Assembly: GCF_000787715.1 (NCBI RefSeq)
Contig: NZ_BBPI01000068.1
Coordinates: forward strand, 1-64,000
Length of the DNA: 64,000 nt
From: Sphingomonas parapaucimobilis NBRC 15100
GTDB taxonomy: Bacteria > Pseudomonadota > Alphaproteobacteria > Sphingomonadales > Sphingomonadaceae
Reading direction: 5' to 3'
The notes below the pieces were generated by a model that worked only from the letters and a program-made list of their open reading frames with translations, was not told the DNA's origin and searched no databases. Position numbers and translations under genes: made by a program. Of this stretch, positions 43,153-52,932 are shown one piece after another (position 1 is the first letter of the stretch; each line of letters starts with the position of its first letter).

Positions 43153-45228
43153 ATGCTTCAGGAGAGCCGCATGATCGACCGCCATGGACTGTCCGTCGCG
43201 CCTGCTCTCGTCCGTTTCCTGGAGGACCATGCCCTGCCCGGCAGCGGCGTCGATCCGGATCGTTTCTGGGCCGGGATGGCCGATATCGTCACCCGCCTTG
43301 CCCCCGAGAACGACGCCCTGCTGCGCCGTCGCGACGCGCTGCAGGTGCAGATCGATCACTGGTATCGACAAGGCGGCGCACGCGATGGAGCGGCGCAGCG
43401 GGCCTTCCTGACCGGGATCGGCTATCTGGTTCCCGAGCCCGCGCCCTTTACCATCGCGCCGAACGATGTGGACGAGGAGGTCGCGTCGCGCGCCGGGCCG
43501 CAGCTGGTCGTGCCGATGCTCAATGCGCGCTTCCTTCTCAATGCCGCCAATGCCCGCTGGGGCAGCCTGTACGACGCGCTTTATGGCACCGATGCCATCG
43601 CGCCGGTTTCGGGCGCGACCGGCTATGACCCGGAGCGCGGGGCGGCGGTGATCCGTTGGGCGCGGGGATTTCTCGACGAGGCGCTGCCGATTGCCGGTGG
43701 CTGGAACGACGTGCCCGACCTTGCCACGGCCGTCGAGCGGCTCGAAGATCCGTCGCTGTTCCGGGGGCGGAGCGAGAAGGGCTGGCTGTTCCGCCATCAC
43801 GGTTTGCACATCGAGGTCGTGGTCGATCCCGCTCACCCCATCGGTCGCACCGACGCGGCCGGGATCGCGGACATCGTGCTGGAGTCGGCACTGACCACCA
43901 TCTGCGACCTGGAAGACTCGATCGCGGCGGTGGATGCCGAGGACAAGGTCGCTGGCTATGCCAACTGGCTCGGCCTGATCGACGGCACGCTGTCGGCACA
44001 GGTCGAAAAGGGCGGTCGCTCCATCACGCGAACACTGGCGGCCGACCGCCAATATCGCGCGCCCGACGGCACCGCCTTCGCGCTGCCCGGACGCAGCCTG
44101 TTGTTCGTGCGCAATGTCGGCCATCTGATGACCACGCCCGCGATCCGGCTGGCGGACGGTCGCGAAGCGCCCGAGGGCATCCTCGACGCGATCGTCACCA
44201 GCCTGATCGCGGCACGGCGGGAAGGCTCGATCTATATCGTCAAGCCCAAGATGCACGGGCCGGAGGAAGCCGCTTTTGCCGACCGCCTGTTCGACGCGGT
44301 CGAGGACATGCTGGGCCTTGCCCGGCATCGCATCAAGATCGGTGTGATGGACGAGGAGCGGCGCACATCGGCCAATCTGGCCGCCTGTATCCATGTCGTG
44401 AAAGACCGGATCGTCTTTATCAATACGGGCTTTCTCGACCGTACTGGCGATGAAATCCATACCGCGATGCTGGGCGGCCCGGTGGTGCGAAAGGCAGCGA
44501 TGAAGGAATGCGACTGGATCGCGGCCTATGAGGATCGCAACGTCCAGATCGGGCTGGCCTGCGGTTTTTCGGGCCGCGCGCAGATCGGCAAGGGCATGTG
44601 GGCGGCCCCAGACCGGATGGCCGACATGCTCGCGCAAAAGGGTGCGCATCCGCGATCGGGCGCCTCGACCGCCTGGGTGCCATCGCCGACCGCGGCTACC
44701 CTGCATGCCACCCATTATCACCGGATCGACGTCGCCGCCCGTCAGGCCGCAAGGGCCGCCGAGCCTGTCGCATCGCTCGAACGGCTGCTCACGCCGCCTA
44801 TTGCCAAGGCACCCGACTGGTCGGCCGAAGAGGTCGCGGCCGAACTCGACAATAATGCGCAAGGGCTGCTCGGCTATGTCGTGCGATGGATCGATCAGGG
44901 AGTGGGGTGTTCCAAGGTCCCCGACATCCACGATATCGGCCTGATGGAGGACCGGGCGACGCTGCGCATCTCGTCGCAGCATATCGCCAACTGGCTGCAT
45001 CACGGCATCGTCACCGCCGATCAGGTCGAGGAAGCACTGGCGCGCATGGCGGCCAAGGTCGATGCGCAGAATGCGGGCGATCCGCTCTACCGGCCGATGA
45101 CGAAGGACGGCCTGGCGATGCAGGCGGCCCGCGCGCTGATCTTCGAGGGGGTGGCGCAACCCAATGGCTATACCGAGCCGCTGCTCCACCGCTATCGTGC
45201 GAAGGCCAAGTCAAAGGAGACGGCCTGA
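43153..45228 (+). CDS. glcB: Malate synthase G
   Basis: This enzyme condenses glyoxylate and acetyl-CoA to malate, the second step of the glyoxylate bypass or glycolate use. The 691-residue product has the metal-binding region [18 protein letters not shown], the catalytic-Arg region [15 protein letters not shown], the conserved [20 protein letters not shown] and [14 protein letters not shown] with the catalytic Asp. Length is a little below the E. coli GlcB (723). Two ATGs have their own ribosome-binding sites: 43153 (AGGAGAG) and 43171 (AGGAG). The stop overlaps the next ATG by one base. No isocitrate lyase is in the window. Confidence 0.94.
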   Translation: MLQESRMIDRHGLSVAPALVRFLEDHALPGSGVDPDRFWAGMADIVTRLAPENDALLRRRDALQVQIDHWYRQGGARDGAAQRAFLTGIGYLVPEPAPFTIAPNDVDEEVASRAGPQLVVPMLNARFLLNAANARWGSLYDALYGTDAIAPVSGATGYDPERGAAVIRWARGFLDEALPIAGGWNDVPDLATAVERLEDPSLFRGRSEKGWLFRHHGLHIEVVVDPAHPIGRTDAAGIADIVLESALTTICDLEDSIAAVDAEDKVAGYANWLGLIDGTLSAQVEKGGRSITRTLAADRQYRAPDGTAFALPGRSLLFVRNVGHLMTTPAIRLADGREAPEGILDAIVTSLIAARREGSIYIVKPKMHGPEEAAFADRLFDAVEDMLGLARHRIKIGVMDEERRTSANLAACIHVVKDRIVFINTGFLDRTGDEIHTAMLGGPVVRKAAMKECDWIAAYEDRNVQIGLACGFSGRAQIGKGMWAAPDRMADMLAQKGAHPRSGASTAWVPSPTAATLHATHYHRIDVAARQAARAAEPVASLERLLTPPIAKAPDWSAEEVAAELDNNAQGLLGYVVRWIDQGVGCSKVPDIHDIGLMEDRATLRISSQHIANWLHHGIVTADQVEEALARMAAKVDAQNAGDPLYRPMTKDGLAMQAARALIFEGVAQPNGYTEPLLHRYRAKAKSKETA

Positions 45229-45797
45229 TGCCGCTTCACGCGTTGGAAGATCGTCACCCCGTCGTCCACGATACCGCCTGGATCGCCCCCTCGGCCGACG
45301 TCATCGGCGAGGTCGTGCTGGGCGAACAGGTCAGCCTGTGGTTCGGGGCGGTGATCCGCGCCGATAACGGCCCGGTCCAGGTCGGCGCGCGGACGAATAT
45401 CCAGGACGGCGCGGTCCTTCATTCGGATCCCGGCAGCCCGCTGACCATCGGGGCGGATTGTACCGTCGGGCACCGGGCGATCCTGCACGGCTGCACCGTC
45501 GGTGAGGGGTGTCTGATCGGCATGGGGGCTATCGTGCTGAACGATGCGGTGATCGGGGCGGGGTCACTGGTCGGCGCAGGCGCGCTGGTCACGGAGGGAA
45601 AGGCGTTTCCACCCGGCAGCCTGATCGTCGGTGCGCCAGCGCGCGCCGTCCAAGCGCTGGATCCCGACCAGATCGCGCGGCTGCGTGCCTCCGCCACCGG
45701 CTATGCCGAACGCGGTCGGCTTTATGCCGCAGGGCTGACGCGGCTGGACGCGGATCGGCCGGGCGAAGACGTTGACGCGCGGACGGGACCTGCCTAG
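45228..45797 (+). CDS. Gamma-carbonic anhydrase-like hexapeptide-repeat protein
   Basis: The 189-residue protein folds as a left-handed beta-helix: hexapeptide repeats such as SADVIGEVVLGEQVSLWFGA and VQVGARTNIQDGAVLHSD. Three conserved histidines (in VLHSD, VGHRAIL and LHGCTV) are the zinc ligands of gamma-carbonic anhydrases. It resembles YrdA/PaaY-type proteins, many of which have unproven anhydrase activity. Translation is coupled to malate synthase by a TGATG junction. The last 25 residues are low complexity and may be non-essential. Confidence 0.88.
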   Translation: MPLHALEDRHPVVHDTAWIAPSADVIGEVVLGEQVSLWFGAVIRADNGPVQVGARTNIQDGAVLHSDPGSPLTIGADCTVGHRAILHGCTVGEGCLIGMGAIVLNDAVIGAGSLVGAGALVTEGKAFPPGSLIVGAPARAVQALDPDQIARLRASATGYAERGRLYAAGLTRLDADRPGEDVDARTGPA

Positions 45798-45806
45798 CCA
45801 AAGGGG

Positions 45807-46517
45807 GTGACGCCGCCCACCATCCTGATCGTCGAGGACGATCCCGCCCTTCGGACCCTGACCGCACGCGCGCTTCAGGAGAACGGTTTCGCCGTGAAGC
45901 TGGCCAATGCCGCGCCGGAAATGTGGCAGGCGCTGGAGGTCGGGCAGATCGACCTGATCCTGCTCGACATCATGCTGCCCGGGACCAGCGGCATCGACCT
46001 GTGCCGCCAGGTGCGCCAGAAAAGCGCGGTTCCCATCATCTTCATCAGCGCCAAGGGCAGCGAGGTCGACCGGGTCGTCGGGCTTGAACTGGGCGCGGAC
46101 GATTATCTGGCCAAGCCCTTCGGGACCCGCGAGCTGGTCGCGCGCATCCGCGCCGTCCTGCGTCGCGGTGGGCTGGAGAACACGCCGGGCGAGCGCGAGG
46201 CCGGGATATTGGGCTTTGACGGCTGGACCGCGAACCTTCCGCGCCGCGAGCTGATGTCGCCCTCGGGCGCGCAGGTCGAGTTGACGGGGGCGGAATTCGA
46301 CCTGCTCGTCGCCTTTCTGGACAATGCGCAGCGCGTCGTCGCGCGCGAACGGCTGATTGAATTGTCGCGGGCGCGGATCGGGGACAGCCCCGACCGCAGC
46401 ATCGACGTGCTGGTCAGCCGCCTGCGCCGGAAGCTGTCGGGGGCGGGCGGGGCCGCACCGATCGTCACGGTGCGTGGCGTCGGCTATATGCTGAACGTGC
46501 CGGTAGAGCGGCGGTGA
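45807..46517 (+). CDS. OmpR-family response regulator
   Basis: The 236-residue regulator has a receiver (Asp11/Asp12, phosphoacceptor Asp54 in LILLDIMLPG, Lys in LAKPFGTREL) and a winged-helix DNA-binding domain (about 130-232: LTGAEFDLLVAFLDNAQRVV and RSIDVLVSRLRRKL). It starts with GTG 9 bases after the carbonic anhydrase-like gene, and its stop overlaps the kinase start as GTGA. It pairs with the kinase at 46514. Closest in style to OmpR/RstA regulators; the target genes are unknown. Confidence 0.9.
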   Translation: MTPPTILIVEDDPALRTLTARALQENGFAVKLANAAPEMWQALEVGQIDLILLDIMLPGTSGIDLCRQVRQKSAVPIIFISAKGSEVDRVVGLELGADDYLAKPFGTRELVARIRAVLRRGGLENTPGEREAGILGFDGWTANLPRRELMSPSGAQVELTGAEFDLLVAFLDNAQRVVARERLIELSRARIGDSPDRSIDVLVSRLRRKLSGAGGAAPIVTVRGVGYMLNVPVERR

Positions 46518-47842
46518 TCCGCCCTTCGGTCGGCCTGCTCGGGCGGATCGTCGCGATCCTGCTGCTGGCGGTCACGATCGAGTTCGCGGTTTCGACCTAT
46601 CTCTACGAACGCGCCAGCCATGTCCTGGTACGTGACGACGAAGCCCGGCGTCTGGCCGGGCATCTGATCGTCGCCCGTCGCGTCCTGAACGAACGGCCAG
46701 CTGGCGAACGCCCCGAGGTGGCGGGTGAGTTGACCACCGATCGCTATATCGTCAGCTGGTCGTCCTCCGCGCCACCGCGGCCGAAGATCGCCCCGGCGAT
46801 GGACAGTATGCAGCGCCAGATCGTCGACTGGGAGCCGTCGCTGGCGGCAACCGACATCCATTTGCGGCTGACTTCGCCTGGGCGGACCTCGGTCGTGTCG
46901 GGTGATCTGCGACTGGATGACGGATCGCTGCTCAGCTTTCGGATGCGCGAGGGTGTCCGGACACTCGATCTCGCACTCGGTCGGGTGTTGCTCGCGCTGA
47001 TCCCGGCGATCGCGCTGATGCTGCTCAGCGGTGCGCTGATCGGGCGTATCCTGCACCCCTTGCGGATGCTGGCGCGCGCCGCCGACAAGCTGGGTCGGGG
47101 GCAAGGCGGGCAGGGGGCGGCGCTGATCGTGCCGGAGCGCGGGCCGGGCGAGGTTCGCCACGTGACCCGAGCCTTCAACCGGATGCAGGCGCGCATCGGA
47201 CGACTGATCGACGAACGCACCCGCGCGCTGGCGGCGGTCGGGCATGACCTTCGCACCCCGCTGGCCCGCCTGCGCCTGCGTGCGGACTCGATCCGCGACG
47301 ACGAGGTGCGCGAGGCGATCGGCACGGACATCGAGGAGATGGAGGCGATGGTCTCCTCGCTCCTCGCCTTTCTGGGCGGGGACGGGGATGTCGAGCAGCC
47401 CGAGCTGACCGACCTGGCGATCCTGTGCGCCAATCTGGCCGACGACGCCGCCGATCATGGCCGCGACGTCCGTTATGTCGGGCCGGACCATTTCGATTGC
47501 CGCCTGCGCCGTTTCGGCATGAAGCGCGCCCTGACCAACCTGGTCGAGAATGCGCTGCATTATGGCGAGCACGCGGTCATCACCTTGCGCGCCGATCCGG
47601 GTGATGATGTTCGCATCCGGGTCGAGGACGACGGACCCGGCATTCCCGACGAATCGCTGGAACTGGTGCTGGAGCCATTTGTGCGGCTGGACACCGCGCG
47701 TCGCCGCGACACGGTGGGATTTGGTCTAGGATTGTCGATCGTCGCCCGCGTGGTCGCCGCCGAGGGCGGCGAGCTGACCCTCGCCAACCGGCCCGAAGGC
47801 GGGCTTTGCGCAGAAATTCGCCTCCCGCATTGCCGGACATGA
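46514..47842 (+). CDS. Sensor histidine kinase paired with the OmpR-type regulator
   Basis: The 442-residue kinase has two membrane helices (about 10-30 and 158-180) around a short periplasmic domain, a HAMP domain (about 180-235), a HisKA domain with AAVGHDLRTPLARLRLRADS, and an HATPase domain with NLVENALHYG (N), EDDGPGIPDE (G1) and TVGFGLGLSIVARVV (G2). This arrangement is of the EnvZ/OmpB class. The GTG start overlaps the regulator stop by 4 bases, so the pair is co-translated. It is probably the sensor that phosphorylates the upstream regulator. Confidence 0.9.
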   Translation: MIRPSVGLLGRIVAILLLAVTIEFAVSTYLYERASHVLVRDDEARRLAGHLIVARRVLNERPAGERPEVAGELTTDRYIVSWSSSAPPRPKIAPAMDSMQRQIVDWEPSLAATDIHLRLTSPGRTSVVSGDLRLDDGSLLSFRMREGVRTLDLALGRVLLALIPAIALMLLSGALIGRILHPLRMLARAADKLGRGQGGQGAALIVPERGPGEVRHVTRAFNRMQARIGRLIDERTRALAAVGHDLRTPLARLRLRADSIRDDEVREAIGTDIEEMEAMVSSLLAFLGGDGDVEQPELTDLAILCANLADDAADHGRDVRYVGPDHFDCRLRRFGMKRALTNLVENALHYGEHAVITLRADPGDDVRIRVEDDGPGIPDESLELVLEPFVRLDTARRRDTVGFGLGLSIVARVVAAEGGELTLANRPEGGLCAEIRLPHCRT

Positions 47843-47974
47843 TTTGTCACGCACTCGCTGCACGGCAGCAAAGAAGAGGGCGTATATCCTGAACCAAGAG
47901 GCACGGTCGGTCCCCATCAAGCGGGGCGGCCTTCCTCTGACGAGTTCAGGCAAGTTCAGTCGGGAGAATGACCG

Positions 47975-48079
47975 ATGACGATGGAGTTCGATTTGACCGC
48001 ACTGGAATTGCAGGGCGCCCTGCTGGTGCTCGCGGTGATCATCACCTTCGCCGCGATCGAGGGCTGGAAGGCCCGCTAG
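47975..48079 (+). CDS. 34-residue single-membrane-helix microprotein
   Basis: A short frame begins MTMEFDLTALELQG, continues with a hydrophobic helix (about residues 15-28, ALLVLAVIITFAAI) and ends EGWKAR with a positive C terminus. GGGAG lies 8 bases before the ATG. The charge pattern (acidic start, basic end) fits a single-pass membrane microprotein inserted with its C terminus inside. It lies 133 bases after the kinase gene and may have its own promoter there. No family was recognised. Confidence 0.6.
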   Translation: MTMEFDLTALELQGALLVLAVIITFAAIEGWKAR

Positions 48080-48159
48080 CCCGCTTTACCGGTTTCGCAA
48101 GGGCTCCTCTGCCGTCCCCTCCGGCATGGGCCTGACCGGAAAGGAGCAGGCGGCCCGGC

Positions 48160-51100
48160 TCAGCGCCAGGTCGCCTGCTCTACGATTTCCAGCCGACCGC
48201 GGATTGTGTTGACCAACTGGCTCGCCGAATAGGGCTTGGTCAGCAACGCCGCATCCATATTCGCCGCCTCGGCCGCCATGCCGCCGTCACCTGTCGCAAA
48301 GATGATCGACAGGGTCGGCCGCAACTGCCGTGCCCGTCCCGCCAGTTCCACGCCTGACTCGCCCGGCAGGTTCAGGTCCGTCACCAGAACATCGATCTGC
48401 GCCGTCTGAAGCGCGGTCATCGCTTCCTCGGCCGTGACAGCGTGAACCACCACGAAGCCCGCATCCTGAAGCGTCTCGGCCGTGTTGGCGCGGATCAGGT
48501 CATCATCCTCGACCAGCAGGATCGTACGGCCATCGTGCAGGGGCTGCGCGGCCGGCTCGTTCGTCGCCTGCGCCTCCCGCGACGCCACGGAAATCTCGGC
48601 CTTCGGCATCTGACGCTGCCGCTGATTGGCGAGCACATGCCGGAACTTCCGGGCGAGCGCCTCGCGGGTATAGGGCTTGGACAGCAGCTCGACACCCTTG
48701 TCCAGCCGCCCGCCATGGACGATCGAATTCTCGGTATAGCCCGAGGTAAAGAGGACCGCGATGTCGGGGAGGCGCTCGCGGGCCTTGCGGGCCAGTTCCG
48801 GACTCTTCAGCGTGCCGGGCATCACGACGTCGGTGAACAGGATGTCGATCGGAATGCCGCTTTCGATGACGCTGAGCGCGCTTTGCGCATCGACTGCCTT
48901 CAGGACCCGGTAGCCCAGGTCGGACAGCAGCTCGACGACGGTGGCGCGCACCTCGGCATCGTCCTCGACGACCAGCACGGTTTCGGTGCCGCCGGTGACG
49001 GGGCCGGTGTCGACCGCGACCTCGACGTCTTCGGCCTCCATCGCACGCGGCAGATAGAGCTTGATCGTGGTGCCGTGGCCGACCTCGGAATAGATTTTCA
49101 CATGGCCGCCCGACTGTTTGACGAAGCCATAGACCATCGACAGGCCCAGACCCGATCCCTTGCCCTCGCTCTTGGTCGAGAAGAAGGGTTCGAAGACCTT
49201 CTGGATGATATCAGCGGACATGCCGCTGCCGGTGTCGGACACGGCGAGCATGACATATTGGCCCGGCGTCACTTCGTCATGGGTGCGAGCATAATCGTCG
49301 TCGAGATGGGCGTTGCCGAGCTCGATGGTCAGCCTGCCCTGGCCGTCCATCGCATCGCGCGCATTGATCGCCAGGTTCAACAGCGCATTCTCGATCTGGG
49401 CCGGATCGATGAAGGTGTTCCACAGCCCGCCACCGACGATGGTCTCGATCTCCACGCCCTCGCCGATCGCGCGGCGGAGCATGTCGTCCATGCCCTGGAC
49501 GAAGCGGGTAACGTTGACGACCTTCGGCTCCAGCGCCTGGCGCCGCCCGAAGGCGAGAAGTTGCGAGGCCAGCTTCGAGCCGCGCGACACGCCCGCCATG
49601 GCATTGGCGACCCGCTGTTCGGCGCGACTGTTGCCCGCAACGTCCTTGCCCAGCAGCTGGAGATTGCCCGACACGACCTGAAGCAGGTTGTTGAAGTCGT
49701 GTGCGACCCCGCCGGTCAGCTTGCCGATCGTCTCCATCTTCTGCGCCTGGGCGAGCTTCATCTCGGCCTGACGCCGCTCCGCGATCTCCTCGATCACACG
49801 GGTTTCCAGCGTCTCGTTCAGCTGGCGAAGTTGGGCTTCGGCTCGCTCGCGGTGATGGACCTGACGGGCAAGCAGGGTGGCCTGATCGCGCAGGGCCTGT
49901 TCGGCGGCCCGCTGGTCGGTGATGTCGGTATGGACGCCGACCCATTCGATCAACTCGCCATCGGCGGCAATGATCGGCAGCCCCCGGATCGCGAACGTCC
50001 GCCACTCCCCGTCATGGCGACGGACGCGATGTTCGTGGATGAACATCCCCTTGGCGGCAACCGCCTCGTTCCACGCTACGACCGAGGCGGCGGCGTCGTC
50101 CGGGTGGACCGCATTCGACCAGCCGAAGCCCTGATATTCGTCGAACGTCTGTCCGGTGATCGCAGCCCAGCCGGGCTGTTCGCCGAGCATGCGACCATCG
50201 GCGCTATTGGTCCACAGCACACCATGCACCGCGTCCATCGCCGCGCGGAACCGCCGGTTGCTACGCTCGATCTCCTCGGCATAGCGGGCGCGCTCGTCGA
50301 TGTCGAAGACCAGGATATGGAAACCCATCACCTCGCCATTGTCGTCGCGGCGCGGGAGGTAGCGGGTTTCGGCCCGGCGTCGGCTGCCGTCGCGGTGATG
50401 CAGGTGGACATCGGCGACGATGGCCTCCCCGGCCAGCGCCCGTTCGATCAACGGGCGACGCTCGGCATAATCCTCTTCGGTCAGTACGTCGCTGAGCCGC
50501 TGGCCCAGCATACCTTCCGGATCGGTGCCCAGAAACACGCGGTAATAGTCATTGGCGAAGCGATAGCGTTCGTCGCGATCGACAAAGGCAACCAGCACGG
50601 GCAGTGAGTCCGTGATGATGCGCAGTTCCGCCTCGCTCTCCGCCAGCCGTCGTTCGGCTGCCACACGGCCTGTATTCTCGACGACGGTGCACATCACGCC
50701 GCCGACCTTGCCGCATTCGAGGTAGACGGGGGTATAATAGAGGTCGAACACGACCTCCTCCTCGACGCCCGCGCGCGTGACGACCAGCGCCTGGTCGCGA
50801 TAGGCAATGTCCTCTCCGCGAAAGCCACGGTCCAGGATGTCGCGGTTCCAGTCCCAGATCTCGGGCCATATGTCCGGAACCAGCCCGCCAAACGCCTCCG
50901 GGTGGCGAGGCCCGGCGATGCTGCGATAGGCATCGTTATAGATCATGACATGATCCGGCCCCCACATCAGGACCTTCGCGATCGGTGAATGGACGATATT
51001 GGCGACCGTCGTACGCAGCACGGTCGGCCAGTGGCCGATCGCCCCCAGCGGGCTTGTCGACCAGTCGCTCTCCCGCACGCGCTGGCCGCATTCGCCACCG

Positions 51101-51282
51101 CCGACCAGCCATGTGCCCACATCCGATATCGGTCCGTCGGTCCGCATCCGCTCGATCGCGGCGAGCAGCAGTGCCTGTTCGTCGGGAAAATCTCCCGCAT
51201 CCACGGCTTCGGCGACATATCGTTCGAGCTGGGGCGGCAGCGACAGCATTCGCGACAGGGGAGTCATCATGGATTGACGCAT
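48160..51282 (-). CDS. Hybrid PAS histidine kinase with two C-terminal receivers
   Basis: The 1040-residue cytoplasmic protein has an N-terminal segment (about 13-48) that reads like a ribbon-helix-helix antitoxin, SLPPQLERYVAEAVDAGDFP plus ALLLAAIERM, followed by three PAS-type sensor regions (about 75-215, 220-345, 345-465), a coiled coil, a HisKA domain with GKLTGGVAHDFNNLLQVVSG near 528, an HATPase domain with GKGSGLGLSMVYGFVKQSGG, and two receivers with phosphoacceptors in LFTDVVMPG near 817 and LVTDLNLPG near 964. There is no membrane helix. Two receivers suggest a phosphorelay or a local sink. The ATG five codons in (51267) is an alternative start. Confidence 0.87.
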   Translation of the reverse strand: MRQSMMTPLSRMLSLPPQLERYVAEAVDAGDFPDEQALLLAAIERMRTDGPISDVGTWLVGGGECGQRVRESDWSTSPLGAIGHWPTVLRTTVANIVHSPIAKVLMWGPDHVMIYNDAYRSIAGPRHPEAFGGLVPDIWPEIWDWNRDILDRGFRGEDIAYRDQALVVTRAGVEEEVVFDLYYTPVYLECGKVGGVMCTVVENTGRVAAERRLAESEAELRIITDSLPVLVAFVDRDERYRFANDYYRVFLGTDPEGMLGQRLSDVLTEEDYAERRPLIERALAGEAIVADVHLHHRDGSRRRAETRYLPRRDDNGEVMGFHILVFDIDERARYAEEIERSNRRFRAAMDAVHGVLWTNSADGRMLGEQPGWAAITGQTFDEYQGFGWSNAVHPDDAAASVVAWNEAVAAKGMFIHEHRVRRHDGEWRTFAIRGLPIIAADGELIEWVGVHTDITDQRAAEQALRDQATLLARQVHHRERAEAQLRQLNETLETRVIEEIAERRQAEMKLAQAQKMETIGKLTGGVAHDFNNLLQVVSGNLQLLGKDVAGNSRAEQRVANAMAGVSRGSKLASQLLAFGRRQALEPKVVNVTRFVQGMDDMLRRAIGEGVEIETIVGGGLWNTFIDPAQIENALLNLAINARDAMDGQGRLTIELGNAHLDDDYARTHDEVTPGQYVMLAVSDTGSGMSADIIQKVFEPFFSTKSEGKGSGLGLSMVYGFVKQSGGHVKIYSEVGHGTTIKLYLPRAMEAEDVEVAVDTGPVTGGTETVLVVEDDAEVRATVVELLSDLGYRVLKAVDAQSALSVIESGIPIDILFTDVVMPGTLKSPELARKARERLPDIAVLFTSGYTENSIVHGGRLDKGVELLSKPYTREALARKFRHVLANQRQRQMPKAEISVASREAQATNEPAAQPLHDGRTILLVEDDDLIRANTAETLQDAGFVVVHAVTAEEAMTALQTAQIDVLVTDLNLPGESGVELAGRARQLRPTLSIIFATGDGGMAAEAANMDAALLTKPYSASQLVNTIRGRLEIVEQATWR

Positions 51283-51358
51283 GGGTAAGCCGTACGGTCA
51301 AGTCAATTGGCGACGACGCCGATCGCGTTGATTTGTATCACTTTGCCTATCATGGCGG

Positions 51359-51985
51359 TCATGACTGCGGGGTATAGGGCTGGGGATGGTGCGGCTCGAG
51401 GATCAGGGTCGATCTTTCGACCCGCCAGCTTTTCAAGCGCGACAGGAAGTTCATGCCCAACACATCGGTTTCGCCGAACGCGGGCGAGACGACCACCGGC
51501 ACCTTGTCCGCGCGGATGGTGCCGATGCGCAGCGAGTCGACGCGCGCCGTCTCCGCCCGGATCATGCCATTGGCGGTGTTGAGCACGACCGGAAAGGCGG
51601 GCATGGTGGGTTCCAGGCCAGCCGCCCGTGCCGTTGCACTGGACAGGGCGGTCAGCGTCGCGCCACTATCGACCAGCATCCGCCGGTTGATGCCGTTCAC
51701 GGTGACGCGTGCCCAGAAATGACCGTCCGGCGCCATGCGGATCCGAACCGTGTCGCCGACGACGCTCTGGTCCTGCAAATTCAGGATCTGCATCGCGCGC
51801 TGGATATAGGGATCGAATTGCTGGCGTTGTTGCAGCAGGACGAACACCAAGCCGCCCAGCAAGAGCCAGGACAGCAGGCTGATCGCTACCCGCAATATCG
51901 GCACGCGGCGCGCGATGATCCCCGCCAGCACCACGGCAAGGACGACGGCCAGCAGGGGTAGGGGGACGCCCAGATCGGCAAACAT
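51359..51985 (-). CDS. Membrane-anchored retropepsin-like aspartic protease
   Basis: The 208-residue product has two N-terminal membrane helices (about 7-25 and 30-52) and a periplasmic domain with the single active-site motif RRMLVDSGATLTALS, matching clan AA bacterial aspartic proteases. Such enzymes act as dimers because each chain gives one catalytic Asp. The start MFADLGVPLP was chosen; the longer frame adds 14 residues with no ribosome-binding site evident. It is divergent from no gene and lies 76 bases from the hybrid kinase. The substrate is unknown. Confidence 0.85.
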   Translation of the reverse strand: MFADLGVPLPLLAVVLAVVLAGIIARRVPILRVAISLLSWLLLGGLVFVLLQQRQQFDPYIQRAMQILNLQDQSVVGDTVRIRMAPDGHFWARVTVNGINRRMLVDSGATLTALSSATARAAGLEPTMPAFPVVLNTANGMIRAETARVDSLRIGTIRADKVPVVVSPAFGETDVLGMNFLSRLKSWRVERSTLILEPHHPQPYTPQS

Positions 51986-52075
51986 TGCAGTTCCATTCCT
52001 TCGTCCCCTCCATATGGGAAGGACCAAGGCCGGGAGATAGGGGCGCCCGTCTTTACCGTTGCTGACCGTGCGGGA

Positions 52076-52264
52076 TCAGCTCTGTTCGGTCATTCCCACT
52101 TCGGCTGCGCTGAACCGGCGGCCGCCATACCACCGGCGAAAACTACCATCGGGTTGGCGGAAATAACGGGAGCCTTCATGAAGAACTGGTGAGCCCAAAG
52201 ACCGATAGGCTGCCCAGATTCCATAGACCATGGCAACCAGCGCCAGGACCTTGATCCACTCCAT
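52076..52264 (-). CDS. Small membrane protein, 62 residues
   Basis: The product has an N-terminal hydrophobic helix (about 3-20, WIKVLALVAMVYGIWAAY) followed by a basic, Gly/Arg-rich tail (FRRWYGGRRFSAAEVG). GGGCGAG lies upstream of the ATG. The composition and a good start support a real gene of unknown function. It sits between the protease and the DNA glycosylase, all on the minus strand. Confidence 0.6.
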   Translation of the reverse strand: MEWIKVLALVAMVYGIWAAYRSLGSPVLHEGSRYFRQPDGSFRRWYGGRRFSAAEVGMTEQS

Positions 52265-52368
52265 CGACTCGCCCTTTTTCTGTTATCTGTCGAGGCTCGC
52301 TGTTGTCGTGGTCAATATCAAGCAAATACGTCGCTGCATCGCAGTAGGTTTATGCTGCGATGCCGTGG

Positions 52369-52932
52369 TCAATCGCCCATGGGGCGGCTGAGCCAGGGAG
52401 AATTCTTCCAGCCGAAGCGGCTTGGCCGTTCTGCCGCTTGGGTGATGCCGATCCGCGGCGCGACGACGACCGGCGCAGCGTTCGGCGTTCCGGTCAGCGC
52501 GAATGGTGCTTCCAAAAGCGACGCGCCATCCAGCCTGAGGTCTATACCAAGCGCGCTGCACAATTTGCCTGGCCCCGAACAAAGCTGCTTCGTGGCAGGC
52601 CGAGAACCACGCCGTCCGTACATGACGTCCAAGCCATGTAGGGGCTCCAACGCGCGGATCAGGACCGCGCTGCCCGAAGCACCGCATACGACATTCAGGC
52701 AATGATGGAGCCCATAGATCCGGTAGACATAAGCGTGGCCGACCGGTCCGAACATCGCCGCATTCCGCGCCGTTCGCCCCGCAAAGCTGTGCGAGGCGGG
52801 GTCGGCGGTATCATAGGCTTCCGTCTCGACGATCATCCCGCCCACGCCATCGACGGTCAGCATCACGCCGATGAGGGCGCGCGCCACGTCTTCCACGTCG
52901 TGTTGGTAAAAGCCGAGGGGAAGCGGTGTCAT
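52369..52932 (-). CDS. DNA-3-methyladenine glycosylase (AAG/MPG family)
   Basis: This base-excision repair enzyme removes 3-methyladenine and other alkylated or deaminated purines. The 187-residue product has the catalytic Glu in MIVETEAYDTADPASHSFAG, the GHAYVYRIYGLHHCLNVV segment and GPGKLCSALGI, all typical of the human MPG/AAG fold. Its start overlaps the treY stop as ATGA, so it is co-translated with trehalose genes, an unexpected neighbour for a repair enzyme. Length is normal for the bacterial form. Confidence 0.9.
   Translation of the reverse strand: MTPLPLGFYQHDVEDVARALIGVMLTVDGVGGMIVETEAYDTADPASHSFAGRTARNAAMFGPVGHAYVYRIYGLHHCLNVVCGASGSAVLIRALEPLHGLDVMYGRRGSRPATKQLCSGPGKLCSALGIDLRLDGASLLEAPFALTGTPNAAPVVVAPRIGITQAAERPSRFGWKNSPWLSRPMGD

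Noticed and set aside
43129-45189. A 686-codon frame antisense to malate synthase G
   Set aside because: Malate synthase motifs on the plus strand are complete, and the antisense product is His/Arg/Asp-rich without any domain.
48442-50607. A 721-codon plus-strand frame opposite the hybrid kinase
   Set aside because: The kinase on the minus strand has all its catalytic motifs. The opposite frame has the composition of a codon-bias shadow.
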